64,000 nt of DNA. It comes from Micromonospora sp. WMMD1155 (GTDB lineage: Bacteria; Actinomycetota; Actinomycetes; Mycobacteriales; Micromonosporaceae). This document shows, in pieces, positions 1-7,270 of this stretch. The stretch covers positions 904,501-968,500 of the forward strand of contig NZ_CP120742.1 in the NCBI RefSeq assembly GCF_029581275.1, read 5' to 3'. Made by a program: the position numbers and the translations under genes. The notes under the pieces were generated by a model. The model did no database searches, was not told where the DNA came from, and saw only the letters and a list, made by a program, of their open reading frames with translations. How positions within the stretch are numbered: position 1 is the stretch's first letter; each line of letters begins with the position of its first letter.

Positions 1-171
1 CACGCGACACCCCGGCCCAACCACACCAGCGGCAACCAGACGAGGGTACGGGCCACCCACGCGACACCCCGGCCCAACCACACCAGCGGCAACCAGACGA
101 GGGTACGAGCGACCCACGCGGCACCCCGCCCGAGCCACACGAGTGGCAGCCAGACGAGATTGCGCGCTGCC
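1..171. repeat. 57-bp tandem repeat within a coding region
   Basis: Three head-to-tail copies of a 57-bp unit start at 1, 58 and 115. The first two differ at only two bases; the third is clearly diverged. Shorter, more degenerate tryptophan-codon-rich units continue to about 280. The period is a multiple of three, and the minus strand stays open throughout, so the array encodes 19-residue protein repeats rather than a non-coding element. The array runs off the left edge of the window, so the total copy number is unknown. Confidence 0.9.
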
Positions 172-545
172 CAGGTCAACGGAAGCCAGAGCAGGGTGTG
201 GGCGCACCAGACCAGCGGCCGCCAGAGCAGCCGGTGCAGGGCCCAGACCAGCGGGGCCAGCAGCCAGTCGCGCAGGAGCCGCCCAGCGGGGCTGAGCAGG
301 TGTCGGTGCAGGAGCCGGCCGGTAGCGGCGATCAGCTCCCAGATCAGGCGTACCGGCAGCACGAAGACCAGCGCGACGCCGCGCGCGAGGGTCGCGACGA
401 GCGGAAACTCGACGGTGGCCGGCTCGGTCGTGGGTCCGGCGGACGGTGCTCGGGGTGCGAGCGTCACCGTCGGTGTCGCCGGACGATCGACCGGCGGCGC
501 GGGAAGCGGCGGCCGGATGGTGGGGCGGTCGGTCACGGTCGGCAC
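1..545 (-). CDS. Tryptophan-rich membrane repeat protein (partial, C-terminus outside window)
   Basis: I do not recognise a family. The frame is open from a GTG at 545 to the window edge, giving at least 181 residues. The first ~50 residues are rich in Pro, Thr and Ala and look disordered. A hydrophobic segment follows (about 52-75, likely transmembrane). After that come repeats: short units of the form HxLLWxPLVWxA, then 19-residue units such as RTLVWLPLVWLGRGVAWVA. Each unit is almost entirely hydrophobic, with paired Trp-x-Pro-Leu-x-Trp motifs and one or two Arg, so the protein probably sits in or on the membrane. It lies 38 bp after the endonuclease-like gene and is probably the last visible member of that operon. 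No clear Shine-Dalgarno site precedes 545; a second in-frame GTG lies at 536. Function unknown; the frame itself is well supported by the in-phase repeats. Confidence 0.7.
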   Translation of the reverse strand, partial: MPTVTDRPTIRPPLPAPPVDRPATPTVTLAPRAPSAGPTTEPATVEFPLVATLARGVALVFVLPVRLIWELIAATGRLLHRHLLSPAGRLLRDWLLAPLVWALHRLLWRPLVWCAHTLLWLPLTWAARNLVWLPLVWLGRGAAWVARTLVWLPLVWLGRGVAWVARTLVWLPLVWLGRGVA

Positions 546-583
546 CGTAGCCCGACCGCGCCATCTGCGGGGGCCCGCTCCGG

Positions 584-1384
584 TCACAGGTCGATGGTGG
601 CCAGGAGTGGATAGTGGTCGGAGGCGGTGTCGACCGTCGCGCCACGGACCACCCGGCAGTCGCGTACCCGCGCCGCCAGGGCACGAGTGCCGAGCAGATA
701 GTCCAGGCGCATCCCGGCGAACTCGGCCCCGCCCAGCCGGGTGGGAACGGTGTGGCCGTCGGCCTCCGGCGCTCCGGCGTTGACGGCGGGCCACAGGTCG
801 ACCAGGTCGGCGGCGAGCAGCCGGGCGATCGCCCGGGTGTCCACCGCGCCGCCGCCCCGACGCAGGTGCCGCCGCCGGTAGAGCATGGGCATGCCGGCCA
901 GGCGAGCGGTGTGGTCGCCGGTCGGGTCGAGCGAGTTGAGGTCACCGGTGAGCACTGTCAGCGGTGACCGGGCGCGTCGCATCGCGGCGACCAGCCAGTC
1001 GACCTCCATCCGCCGCCGCCCGCCGGAGTACGGATGGAGGTGGGTGCCGAAGACGGTCAACGGGCCGACGGAGGTGTCGACGACGACGCGGGCGGCGGCG
1101 TGGTGGAAGGGCCGACGCAGGGGGCCCGCGTCGACGACCCGGTACGGCGGCCGGACCAGCACCGCGACCGGCTGCCCGAAGCAGGACCGGGCCAGGTGGG
1201 GGGTCATGCCCACCCGGCCCGCCACGTCCGCCATCAGCCCGTGCCGGTCGAAGCCGCGCAGTTCCTGCAGGGCCAGCACGTCCGGTGCCTGCTCCTCGAT
1301 GACCTGGACCACCCGGTCCAGCCGGTCGGGGTCGTCGCGGTCCCGACCACCGGTGCGGATGTTCCAGGTCATCAGCCGCAGCAC
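584..1384 (-). CDS. Endonuclease/exonuclease/phosphatase family protein
   Basis: A 266-residue protein of the EEP fold (DNase I / exonuclease III / inositol phosphatase). Visible family motifs are TWNIR near residue 6, the metal-binding Glu in LQELR near 40, GTHLHPYSGG near 113, GDLNS near 146 and the C-terminal SDHYPL. These cover the expected Glu, His, Asp-x-Asn and Asp-His active-site residues, so it is probably an active metal-dependent phosphodiesterase or phosphatase. No signal peptide is visible. The GTG start lies 8 bp after the stop of the double-PAP2 gene, implying co-transcription. With a lipid kinase and lipid phosphatases upstream, a phospholipid or inositol-phosphate substrate is as likely as DNA, but the sequence does not decide this. 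Confidence 0.85.
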   Translation of the reverse strand: MLRLMTWNIRTGGRDRDDPDRLDRVVQVIEEQAPDVLALQELRGFDRHGLMADVAGRVGMTPHLARSCFGQPVAVLVRPPYRVVDAGPLRRPFHHAAARVVVDTSVGPLTVFGTHLHPYSGGRRRMEVDWLVAAMRRARSPLTVLTGDLNSLDPTGDHTARLAGMPMLYRRRHLRRGGGAVDTRAIARLLAADLVDLWPAVNAGAPEADGHTVPTRLGGAEFAGMRLDYLLGTRALAARVRDCRVVRGATVDTASDHYPLLATIDL

Positions 1385-1391
1385 GGCGGGT

Positions 1392-2882
1392 TCAGTCCGC
1401 TCGGCCGGCCCGCGCCAGCTCGTCGTCGAGGGTGTCCACGTCCTCCGACTCGATGGTCGGCTGGTTGCCTTCCTTCAGGTCGGCGTTGGGGCGGATCACG
1501 AGGTAGAGCAGCCCGATCCAGAGCGCGGAGAGCAGGATCGCGCCCATGAAGTCGGTCGGGTGGTGCATCCCCCGGTACATCCGGGAGGTGGCGACACCGA
1601 CCGGCATGAGCACCGCCAATCCCACGAAGATCCACCGCCACCACCGGTCGGTACGCGGGAACACGATGAGGGTGATCGCCAACCAGACGCAGATCGTGGC
1701 GGCGATGTGCCCGGACGGGAACGACGAGGTGGGCATCGGTCCGTCGAGGTTCTCCACCGCCGGGCGGGGCCGGTCCACGGCTCGGGCCGACGCGAGGAAG
1801 AGGGTCAGCTCGCCCACCATCGCCAGCGCCACGAACAGCACCGGCCGCCAGCGCCGCCACACCGCCAGTACCAGCGGACAGAACACCAGCGAGATCAGCA
1901 GGATCGCGTGGGTGTCCCCGAACTTGCTCCACCACCAGCTCACCTCGGTCAACGTGTCGGTGTGCCGCTCGGCGAACCAGCGTGGCACGTCGGTGTCGAG
2001 GGTGTCGAAGAAGGTGCCCTTGGCGTAGTAGCTGACGTAGGTGCCGAAGGCGTACAACGCGCCGAACACGAGCACCCAGCCGACCAGCAGCTCGGCCACC
2101 GCGGAGCGGGGGTGGGCCAGCACGTGCTCCTCGGCCGGGGCGGGCGCGATGTCGTGCCCCGCCTCGGGCTCCAGGCCCTCGGTGAGCGGCGGCACCGGCC
2201 GCCCACGTTCGCGACGCCACAGCCGGAAGGCGTACGCGGTGACGCCCAGCCAGGCCGCGCCGAGCAGCCAACCGCCCAGCACGTCCGAGACGAAGTGCAC
2301 GCCCAGCGCGATCCGGGTCAGGCCGATCAGTGCCACCAGCACGCCGACGCCGACGATCGCCGGCTTCCGCCAGCGGGGCGCCATCGCCGGCAGGAACACC
2401 AGCAGCAGCGCGCCGTAGGCGACGAAGGAGCCGAGCGCGTGCCCGCTCGGGAAACTGTTGCCGGGGGCGCTGGCGATCGGCACGTCCACGACCGGGCGGA
2501 GCCGGCCGACCAGCGTCTTCAGGGACGGGTCCAGGATCAGGCCACCGACCCCGGTGATGATCAGGTAGACGGCGAGCCGGGGTTGGCGCCGGATCAGCAG
2601 GCCGACCACGGCGATGGTGACCAACCAGATGAGGATCGGCCGACCGCCCAGGTCGGTCACCGCCTGGAGGACGGTGACGAGCGCGTGGTGCGGGGCGACG
2701 AGCCCGTTGAACCATTCGGCAGCGGCGTGGTCGGCGTCCTGCAGCGGGTTCCACCGCACCCGTACGAGCATCAACAGCAGCCCGAAGGCCACCCCGGCGC
2801 CGGTGACGGCCACCAGGCCGGCGATGCTCCGTTCGGCGAAGTGCCCGATCGGGCGCCGTGCCACCTCTTTGACCGCGGACAC
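1392..2882 (-). CDS. Tandem double-PAP2 membrane phosphatase
   Basis: A 496-residue multi-spanning protein with two PAP2 (type 2 phosphatidic acid phosphatase) domains. The first, about 20-215, has all three motifs: K122...RP130, PSGH at 145-148, and R190 with H196 and D200. The second, about 255-460, has PSGH at 389-392 and an R434...H441...D444 motif, but the lysine expected in motif 1 is not evident (ARAVDRPRP). The second site may therefore be altered. PAP2 enzymes remove phosphate from lipid phosphates on the outer face of the membrane; typical bacterial members are 200-250 residues, so this is a fused pair. GTG 2882 is preceded by a good AGGGAGG site. The gene follows BrkB by 71 bp. Confidence 0.88.
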   Translation of the reverse strand: MSAVKEVARRPIGHFAERSIAGLVAVTGAGVAFGLLLMLVRVRWNPLQDADHAAAEWFNGLVAPHHALVTVLQAVTDLGGRPILIWLVTIAVVGLLIRRQPRLAVYLIITGVGGLILDPSLKTLVGRLRPVVDVPIASAPGNSFPSGHALGSFVAYGALLLVFLPAMAPRWRKPAIVGVGVLVALIGLTRIALGVHFVSDVLGGWLLGAAWLGVTAYAFRLWRRERGRPVPPLTEGLEPEAGHDIAPAPAEEHVLAHPRSAVAELLVGWVLVFGALYAFGTYVSYYAKGTFFDTLDTDVPRWFAERHTDTLTEVSWWWSKFGDTHAILLISLVFCPLVLAVWRRWRPVLFVALAMVGELTLFLASARAVDRPRPAVENLDGPMPTSSFPSGHIAATICVWLAITLIVFPRTDRWWRWIFVGLAVLMPVGVATSRMYRGMHHPTDFMGAILLSALWIGLLYLVIRPNADLKEGNQPTIESEDVDTLDDELARAGRAD

Positions 2883-2953
2883 CCCGCACCTCCCTTGTCG
2901 GCTCTGGCGAGGCGCTTTACCCGATCCGCGTCACGCGTACACGCGGGTCGCCG

Positions 2954-3955
2954 CTACAGGGCTGTCATGTCCCCGGTGTCGAGCAGTTCGGCCCGGTCGG
3001 TGTCGGGCTCCCACAGGTCCGGTTGGGCCGGCTCCTGAACACCGATGCGCAGCGCCTCCAACTGGGCGGCGAAGGCCAGCCCACCGAAGAGCGCCATCCC
3101 GGTCAGGTTGGCCCAGAGCAGCAGCGCCATCATCCCGGTCAACGCGCCGTAGGTCTGCCCGAAGCCGTCGCTGAACTTGACGTACGCGGCGAGCAGCAGG
3201 CTGGCCAGCCACCACAGGGCCGTGGCGATACCGGCGCCGAAGAACAGCCAGGACAGGCCGGGCTGGTTGCGCCGCGGGGCGTGCCGGAACAGCACCGCGA
3301 CGGCGAGGACGGTCAGCCCGAGGCTGAGGGGGAAGCGGACCACGTCCCAGATGACGTTGGCGAGCGCACCCCACTCGTAGTGCTCTCGCACCGAGCGGCC
3401 CATCGCGCCGCCGCCGACCAGGATCAGGAAGCCGGCGAGGGCGGGCAGGCCGGCGGTGACGGCCAGCACGGCGGCGCGGAGATACTTACGCAGCGCCGGA
3501 CGGTCCCGTTCGACGCCGTAGATGCGGTTGGCGCCCCGTTCGATCTGGGCCATCGTGGTGGTCAGCGCGACCAGGCCGGTGAGCAGACCGAGGGTGAGGG
3601 CCAGCTCCCCCGCGTCCTCGACGCGTTCGCCCTCGCCGAGCAGTTCGCCGACGACCTCGGCGCTCTGGCCGGGGGTGAGCGCCAGCACGGTGTCGGCGAC
3701 GACCCGGCCGCCCTCCTCGACGCCCAGCTCGCTGATCAGACCGGTGAGGGCGATCAGGAACGGGACGACGGCGAGGCAGAGTTGCAGTGCGAAGGCCCGG
3801 GAGTGGCTGAAGCCGTCGCCGTAGCGGAACCTGATGAACGCGTCGCGCAGCAGGTGCCAGCCGCCCTCCCCGCGTAGTGTGTGCCAGGCGTCGTCGGCGG
3901 ACAGCTCCTCGTCGGCCATCAGCCGGGTCTCCGGCACGATCCGGGTGCTACTCAC
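2954..3955 (-). CDS. YihY/BrkB family inner membrane protein
   Basis: A 333-residue protein with about six hydrophobic segments between residues 55 and 285 and the BrkB/YihY signatures (SFALQLCLA-like start of the domain, then G-rich helices with charged cytoplasmic loops). The family was once called RNase BN, but that assignment was an error; its true role is unknown, and transport or envelope functions have been suggested. The GTG start at 3955 overlaps the stop of the lipid kinase gene, which suggests translational coupling. A 71-bp spacer separates it from the double-PAP2 gene downstream. Confidence 0.85.
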   Translation of the reverse strand: MSSTRIVPETRLMADEELSADDAWHTLRGEGGWHLLRDAFIRFRYGDGFSHSRAFALQLCLAVVPFLIALTGLISELGVEEGGRVVADTVLALTPGQSAEVVGELLGEGERVEDAGELALTLGLLTGLVALTTTMAQIERGANRIYGVERDRPALRKYLRAAVLAVTAGLPALAGFLILVGGGAMGRSVREHYEWGALANVIWDVVRFPLSLGLTVLAVAVLFRHAPRRNQPGLSWLFFGAGIATALWWLASLLLAAYVKFSDGFGQTYGALTGMMALLLWANLTGMALFGGLAFAAQLEALRIGVQEPAQPDLWEPDTDRAELLDTGDMTAL

Positions 3956-4952
3956 GGCGCGCTTCCTCGATCAGCTGCTCGCCCCGCTCTCCGGCACCCT
4001 GCGCGTCGACGGCCAGGTCCGGGGCGTCCTCCGGCTGGGGGACGCAGAGCCAGAGCGCCTCCGGCCGGATCTCCGCCCGGAGCTGCCGGCCCGGGGCGAT
4101 GAGGTCACCGTCCAGCTCACGCGGTTGGGCCCGGTTGCTGGTGATCACCACGCGTCTGCCCCGGAAGACCTCCATCCGGGGCACCTCACCACGGCGGCGG
4201 ATCACCGCCCAGCCGAGCGCGAGCCAGTGCCGCAGGCTGTGCGGGGTGAGCACGGCGACGTCGAGCCAACCGTCATCCGGCTCGGCCTCGGTGAGCAGGG
4301 TGACGCCGCCCTGGAGCCGGCCGACGTTGGCGATCAGGACCGAGCGGGCCCGACGGCGTACCGGGGGGCGGTCGTCGATGCGGATCTGCACCCGCATCGG
4401 CCGGTCCCGCAGGTGACGGGCGGCGCCCATCACGTACGCGGGCCAGCCGATGCGCGCTTTGGTGGTCTCGTTGGTGGCTTCGAGCATCTGGGCGTCGAAG
4501 CCCATGCCCGCCATCACGGTGAAGTACTTGTCCTCGACGGCGCCCACGTCGAGCAGTCGCCGCCCGCGTTCGACGGCGACCTGCAGGCCGGCCGCCAGGT
4601 CGGTGGAGAGGCCCAGGTTGGCGGCGAGCAGGTTGCCGGTGCCCTGGGGCAGCACGGCCAGGGCCACGTCGGTGCCGACCAGCCCGCTGACGCAGGCCAT
4701 CACGGTGCCGTCGCCGCCGCACGCGAAGACCAGGTCGACGCCGTCCTTGACGGCCTGTTCGGTCTGGCCTCGGCCCGGGTCCTCGACCGTCGTCTCGTAC
4801 CACTGCGGCTCGGGCCAGCCGGCGGTGGCGAGGGCGTCGTCCACGGTGCGGCGCAGCTCGTCGAGATCGTCGACCTTCGACGGGTTCACCACCACGGCGG
4901 AGCGCAGCCCGCCGTCGCCGCCCGAGGGCCGCCTGTCCTGTCCAGCATCCAC
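3948..4952 (-). CDS. Diacylglycerol kinase / sphingosine kinase-like lipid kinase
   Basis: A 334-residue protein with the DAGK catalytic domain: GGDGT at about 79-83, then LPxGTGN at about 101-107 (nucleotide binding). The C-terminal beta-rich half ends in a DGD-like segment (LDGDLIAPG). Members phosphorylate lipid hydroxyls such as diacylglycerol using ATP. The reading frame stays open far upstream into the Clp-N gene, but homology starts only near 4900, and GTG 4952 is the sensible start. Its last bases overlap the BrkB start. A kinase placed beside PAP2 phosphatases suggests a lipid phosphate cycle; that is an inference from context. Confidence 0.85.
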   Translation of the reverse strand: MDAGQDRRPSGGDGGLRSAVVVNPSKVDDLDELRRTVDDALATAGWPEPQWYETTVEDPGRGQTEQAVKDGVDLVFACGGDGTVMACVSGLVGTDVALAVLPQGTGNLLAANLGLSTDLAAGLQVAVERGRRLLDVGAVEDKYFTVMAGMGFDAQMLEATNETTKARIGWPAYVMGAARHLRDRPMRVQIRIDDRPPVRRRARSVLIANVGRLQGGVTLLTEAEPDDGWLDVAVLTPHSLRHWLALGWAVIRRRGEVPRMEVFRGRRVVITSNRAQPRELDGDLIAPGRQLRAEIRPEALWLCVPQPEDAPDLAVDAQGAGERGEQLIEEARRE

Positions 4953-5046
4953 GGGCGCCAGTGTGCAGCAACCGGACGGCTTCAGCGACCCGGCGGCCCG
5001 TCGGCGTCGGAAGCGCCACAGACAGGTTTCAACGCGGGCGCACCCG

Positions 5047-5625
5047 TCAGGCCGCCGCCCGGATCGCGACCTCCACCCGACGGCGTAGGTCATCGAGGTC
5101 GATCCCGGACTCGGTGAGCACCAACGCGCCCAGCCCGTGCCCCTCGCGGAGCACCCCGAGCAGGATGTGCTCGGTGCCGATGTGCTTGTGCCGCAGGCGC
5201 AGCGCCTCCCGCAGGGACAGCTCCAGCGCCTTCTTGGACCGGGGGGAGAAGGGGCCGCCCAGATACCGCTTGCGCCCCCAGCGGCGGCGTGGCTGCGGCA
5301 CGGCCTCGCGGAGGGCGTCCGGGCCGAAGGACTGCTCGATGCGGGCCACGATGGCGGCCAGGTCGATGCCGATCTCCCGCAGGGCCGCAGCGTCGGCGTC
5401 GCCGAGCCCGACGCCACCGCTGCCGGTGTGCCGGCGTACGCGTTCGCGCAGGTCGTCGGCGCGTACACCGGCGTCGGCGAGCACCCGGCTGGCCAGGCCC
5501 GCGTCGTCGGCGAGCAGGGCGAGCAGCAGGTGCTCGGTGCCCACCGGCCGTCGGCCCTCGCTTCGCGCCTCCTCCAACGCCCGTCGTACCGTGTCGCGAG
5601 CCCGGTCGGTGAACCGTTCGAACAT
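5047..5625 (-). CDS. Clp-N (ClpC N-terminal-type) repeat protein without ATPase
   Basis: A 192-residue protein made of two Clp repeat-N modules (about 1-75 and 115-190), each with the GTEHLLLALL / GTEHILLGVL signature typical of the ClpC/ClpA N-domain. No AAA+ domain follows, so it is not a Clp ATPase. Such stand-alone proteins could act as adaptors or decoys for Clp proteases. ATG 5625 is preceded by GGGAGG; a GTG lies one codon earlier. The ATG overlaps the stop of the small HTH gene (ATGA), so the two are translationally coupled. The pairing of a small HTH gene with a Clp-N gene is familiar in actinobacteria. Confidence 0.85.
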   Translation of the reverse strand: MFERFTDRARDTVRRALEEARSEGRRPVGTEHLLLALLADDAGLASRVLADAGVRADDLRERVRRHTGSGGVGLGDADAAALREIGIDLAAIVARIEQSFGPDALREAVPQPRRRWGRKRYLGGPFSPRSKKALELSLREALRLRHKHIGTEHILLGVLREGHGLGALVLTESGIDLDDLRRRVEVAIRAAA

Positions 5626-5861
5626 CACGCCTCCCAGGATGAGTTGACCGCCGGTCGCCCGGCGTGCTTCTTGTGCACCGCCTGCCGGCTGACCTCGAGC
5701 GCGTCGGCGATCTCCTGCCAGGACCAGCCCTGTCGACGGGCGTTGTCCACCTGGACCACCTCGAGCCGCTCGAGCAGCCGGCGGAGCGCGCGGACGGCGC
5801 GCAGCCCGACCCGGGGGTCGGTGCTGCCGGCTGCCGCCGCGAGTTCTGTCGCCTGACTCAT
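5625..5861 (-). CDS. Small helix-turn-helix DNA-binding protein
   Basis: A 78-residue protein: a helical N-terminal half followed by a clear HTH near 48-68 (WSWQEIADALEVSRQAVHKK). The frame is open further upstream to 5930, but ATG 5861 fits best because a promoter places the transcription start at that A, giving a leaderless message. Two copies of GTCAAC-N4-GTTGAC overlap this promoter, so autoregulation is likely. The gene is coupled to the Clp-N gene by an ATGA overlap. It probably reports on or controls expression of its Clp-N partner; direct targets are not visible. Confidence 0.82.
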   Translation of the reverse strand: MSQATELAAAAGSTDPRVGLRAVRALRRLLERLEVVQVDNARRQGWSWQEIADALEVSRQAVHKKHAGRPAVNSSWEA

Positions 5862-5908
5862 GCCGTCAACATACGTTGACACTGCAAGCCGTGTCAACTG
5901 CGGTTGAC
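5861..5908 (-). promoter_or_regulatory. Leaderless promoter with twin palindromic operators
   Basis: On the minus strand TTGACA (5897-5892), an 18-bp spacer and TATGTT (5873-5868) form a good sigma70-type promoter. Six bases after the -10 box is the ATG at 5861, predicting a leaderless transcript. Two identical palindromes, GTCAAC-N4-GTTGAC, lie at 5865-5880 and 5893-5908. Their centres are 28 bp apart, and they cover both the -10 and -35 elements. This layout suits repression by a dimeric regulator, most simply the HTH protein encoded immediately downstream. Confidence 0.7.
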
Positions 5909-5947
5909 GATCGGGTTCCGCCCGCCGCACCCCGACCCCTCACCGAC

Positions 5948-5996
5948 TTGACAGCGCCATAGCTAACCGTTATCCATTAACGATCTAGACGAAGGA
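5948..5996 (+). promoter_or_regulatory. Candidate promoter and operator of the PadR-ABC operon
   Basis: TTGACA at 5948-5953 is followed 17 bp later by TATCCA, a weak -10. A palindrome CGTTA-TCCAT-TAACG (5968-5982) covers the -10. A GAAGGA ribosome binding site at 5991-5996 sits five bases before GTG 6002. PadR regulators usually repress their own operons by binding A/T-rich palindromes near the start, so this is the likely site. The -10 match is poor, so the exact start is uncertain. Confidence 0.45.
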
Positions 5997-6001
5997 CGTG
6001 C

Positions 6002-6544
6002 GTGGTGCAGGACGTGGTGCTGGCCATGCTGGCCAAGGAGCCGGCGCACGGATACGAGCTGCGCAGCCGACTCCGTGCTGCGCTCGGCCCGCTGGGCGAG
6101 GCGATGAACGCCGGGCAGATCTACGTGACGCTGACCCGCCTGGGCAAGGCGGGGCTGGTGACCTCACAGCGGGCCGAGGGCCTGCCGGACCGGCCCGAAC
6201 GCCGGGTGTACGCGCTGACCCCGACGGGGCAGCAGCGGGTCGCCACCTGGCTGGCCGAAGTGAACTGGCCGAAGCCGGACCTCGCGGAGTTCCACCTCAA
6301 GTTGGTGGCTGCCGCGACCGCCCGGCTGGCCGATCCGGTGGCGTTGGTCGACGCGCAGCGGCGTGAGGTGCTGCGCCGGCTGCGCGACGTCCAACGGGCA
6401 GCGTTGGACCGGTCGGTGGACCCGGTTGCCGGGCTGCTGCTGGAGGGTGTCGTGTTGCGGCTGCGGGCCGACCTGGCATGGCTGGAGGCGTGTGAACGCG
6501 TGTGGGCTGAAAGTGATCCGACCGGGCGGAAGGCGGGGGCGTGA
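6002..6544 (+). CDS. PadR family transcriptional regulator
   Basis: A 180-residue protein with an N-terminal winged helix of PadR type: VLAMLAKEPAHGYEL near residue 6, the GQIYVTLTRLGKAGLV recognition region, and the wing RRVYALTPTG. A helical dimerisation tail follows (about 85-175). PadR proteins commonly repress adjacent drug or peptide exporters and are released by their ligands. Its stop overlaps the GTG of the ABC ATPase (GTGA), so it forms one operon with the exporter. The promoter-proximal palindrome CGTTA-N5-TAACG is a plausible operator. Confidence 0.88.
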   Translation: MVQDVVLAMLAKEPAHGYELRSRLRAALGPLGEAMNAGQIYVTLTRLGKAGLVTSQRAEGLPDRPERRVYALTPTGQQRVATWLAEVNWPKPDLAEFHLKLVAAATARLADPVALVDAQRREVLRRLRDVQRAALDRSVDPVAGLLLEGVVLRLRADLAWLEACERVWAESDPTGRKAGA

Positions 6545-7269
6545 CCGGGACGAAGGTGTTGCAGGCGCGCGGGCTGAGCATGTCGTACGGCGGCGAGCGC
6601 ACGCTGGTCCGGGCGGTCGACGAGGTCGATCTGACCGTGCCGGCCGGACAGTCGCTGGCGGTGATGGGGCCCAGCGGCTGCGGCAAGTCCACCCTGCTGT
6701 ACCTGCTCGGCGGGCTGCAACGCCCGACCGACGGGCAGGTGTGGCTCGCCGACCGCCGCATCGACACGATGAGCGAACGCGCCCTGGCCCGGTTGCGGCG
6801 TGACAACCTCGGGTTCGTCTTCCAGTCGTTCCAGCTCATGGACGAGCTCACCGCGGTGGAGAATGTGGAGCTGGCCGCGCTGCTGGCCGGCCGGTCGCCG
6901 GGGCGGGCCCGCAAGCGGGCGATGTACCTGCTGGACCGGGTGGGGCTGGCCGACCGCGCCAGGCACCTGCCCTCGGCGCTGTCCGGTGGGCAGCGCCAGC
7001 GGGTCGCCATCGCCCGTGCGTTGAGCAACGAGCCGCTGGTCGTGCTGGCTGACGAACCCACCGGCAATCTGGACAGCGCCGCCACCCTGGACGTGCTGCG
7101 GCTGTTCGAGGAGCTGCGCACCGCAGGACAGACCCTGGTGGTGGTCACCCATGACCCCCGCATCGCGGCGGTCGCCGACCGGGTGATCGCCATGCGGGAC
7201 GGCGCGTTCGTCGACGACAACCGGCTTGCCGGCGCCGCCACCGGCACCCTCTACGACGGGCGACGCTGA
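6541..7269 (+). CDS. ABC transporter ATP-binding protein (MacB/LolD type)
   Basis: A 242-residue ATPase with Walker A GPSGCGKST at 43-51, Q-loop near FVFQSFQLM, signature LSGGQ at 147-151, Walker B VVLADEP near 167 and the H-loop THD. The features (short length, LIVxTHDxRIAxxADR) match the LolD/MacB subgroup that partners FtsX-type permeases. It is translationally coupled to the PadR gene in front and lies one base before the permease. The system probably exports or extracts a hydrophobic molecule or peptide; substrate unknown. Confidence 0.9.
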   Translation: MTGTKVLQARGLSMSYGGERTLVRAVDEVDLTVPAGQSLAVMGPSGCGKSTLLYLLGGLQRPTDGQVWLADRRIDTMSERALARLRRDNLGFVFQSFQLMDELTAVENVELAALLAGRSPGRARKRAMYLLDRVGLADRARHLPSALSGGQRQRVAIARALSNEPLVVLADEPTGNLDSAATLDVLRLFEELRTAGQTLVVVTHDPRIAAVADRVIAMRDGAFVDDNRLAGAATGTLYDGRR

Positions 7270-7270
7270 C

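Noticed and set aside
1..171. CRISPR-like array from the regular repeats
   Set aside because: The units are contiguous 57-bp copies without spacers and stay in one reading frame, so they encode protein repeats.
4953..5468. Upstream extension of the lipid kinase frame over the Clp-N gene
   Set aside because: The extension is an out-of-frame reading of the Clp-N gene; the kinase fold begins only after GTG 4952.
5948..5976. A high-confidence mapped start for the PadR operon
   Set aside because: The -35 is perfect but the -10 is poor, so only a candidate promoter is reported.
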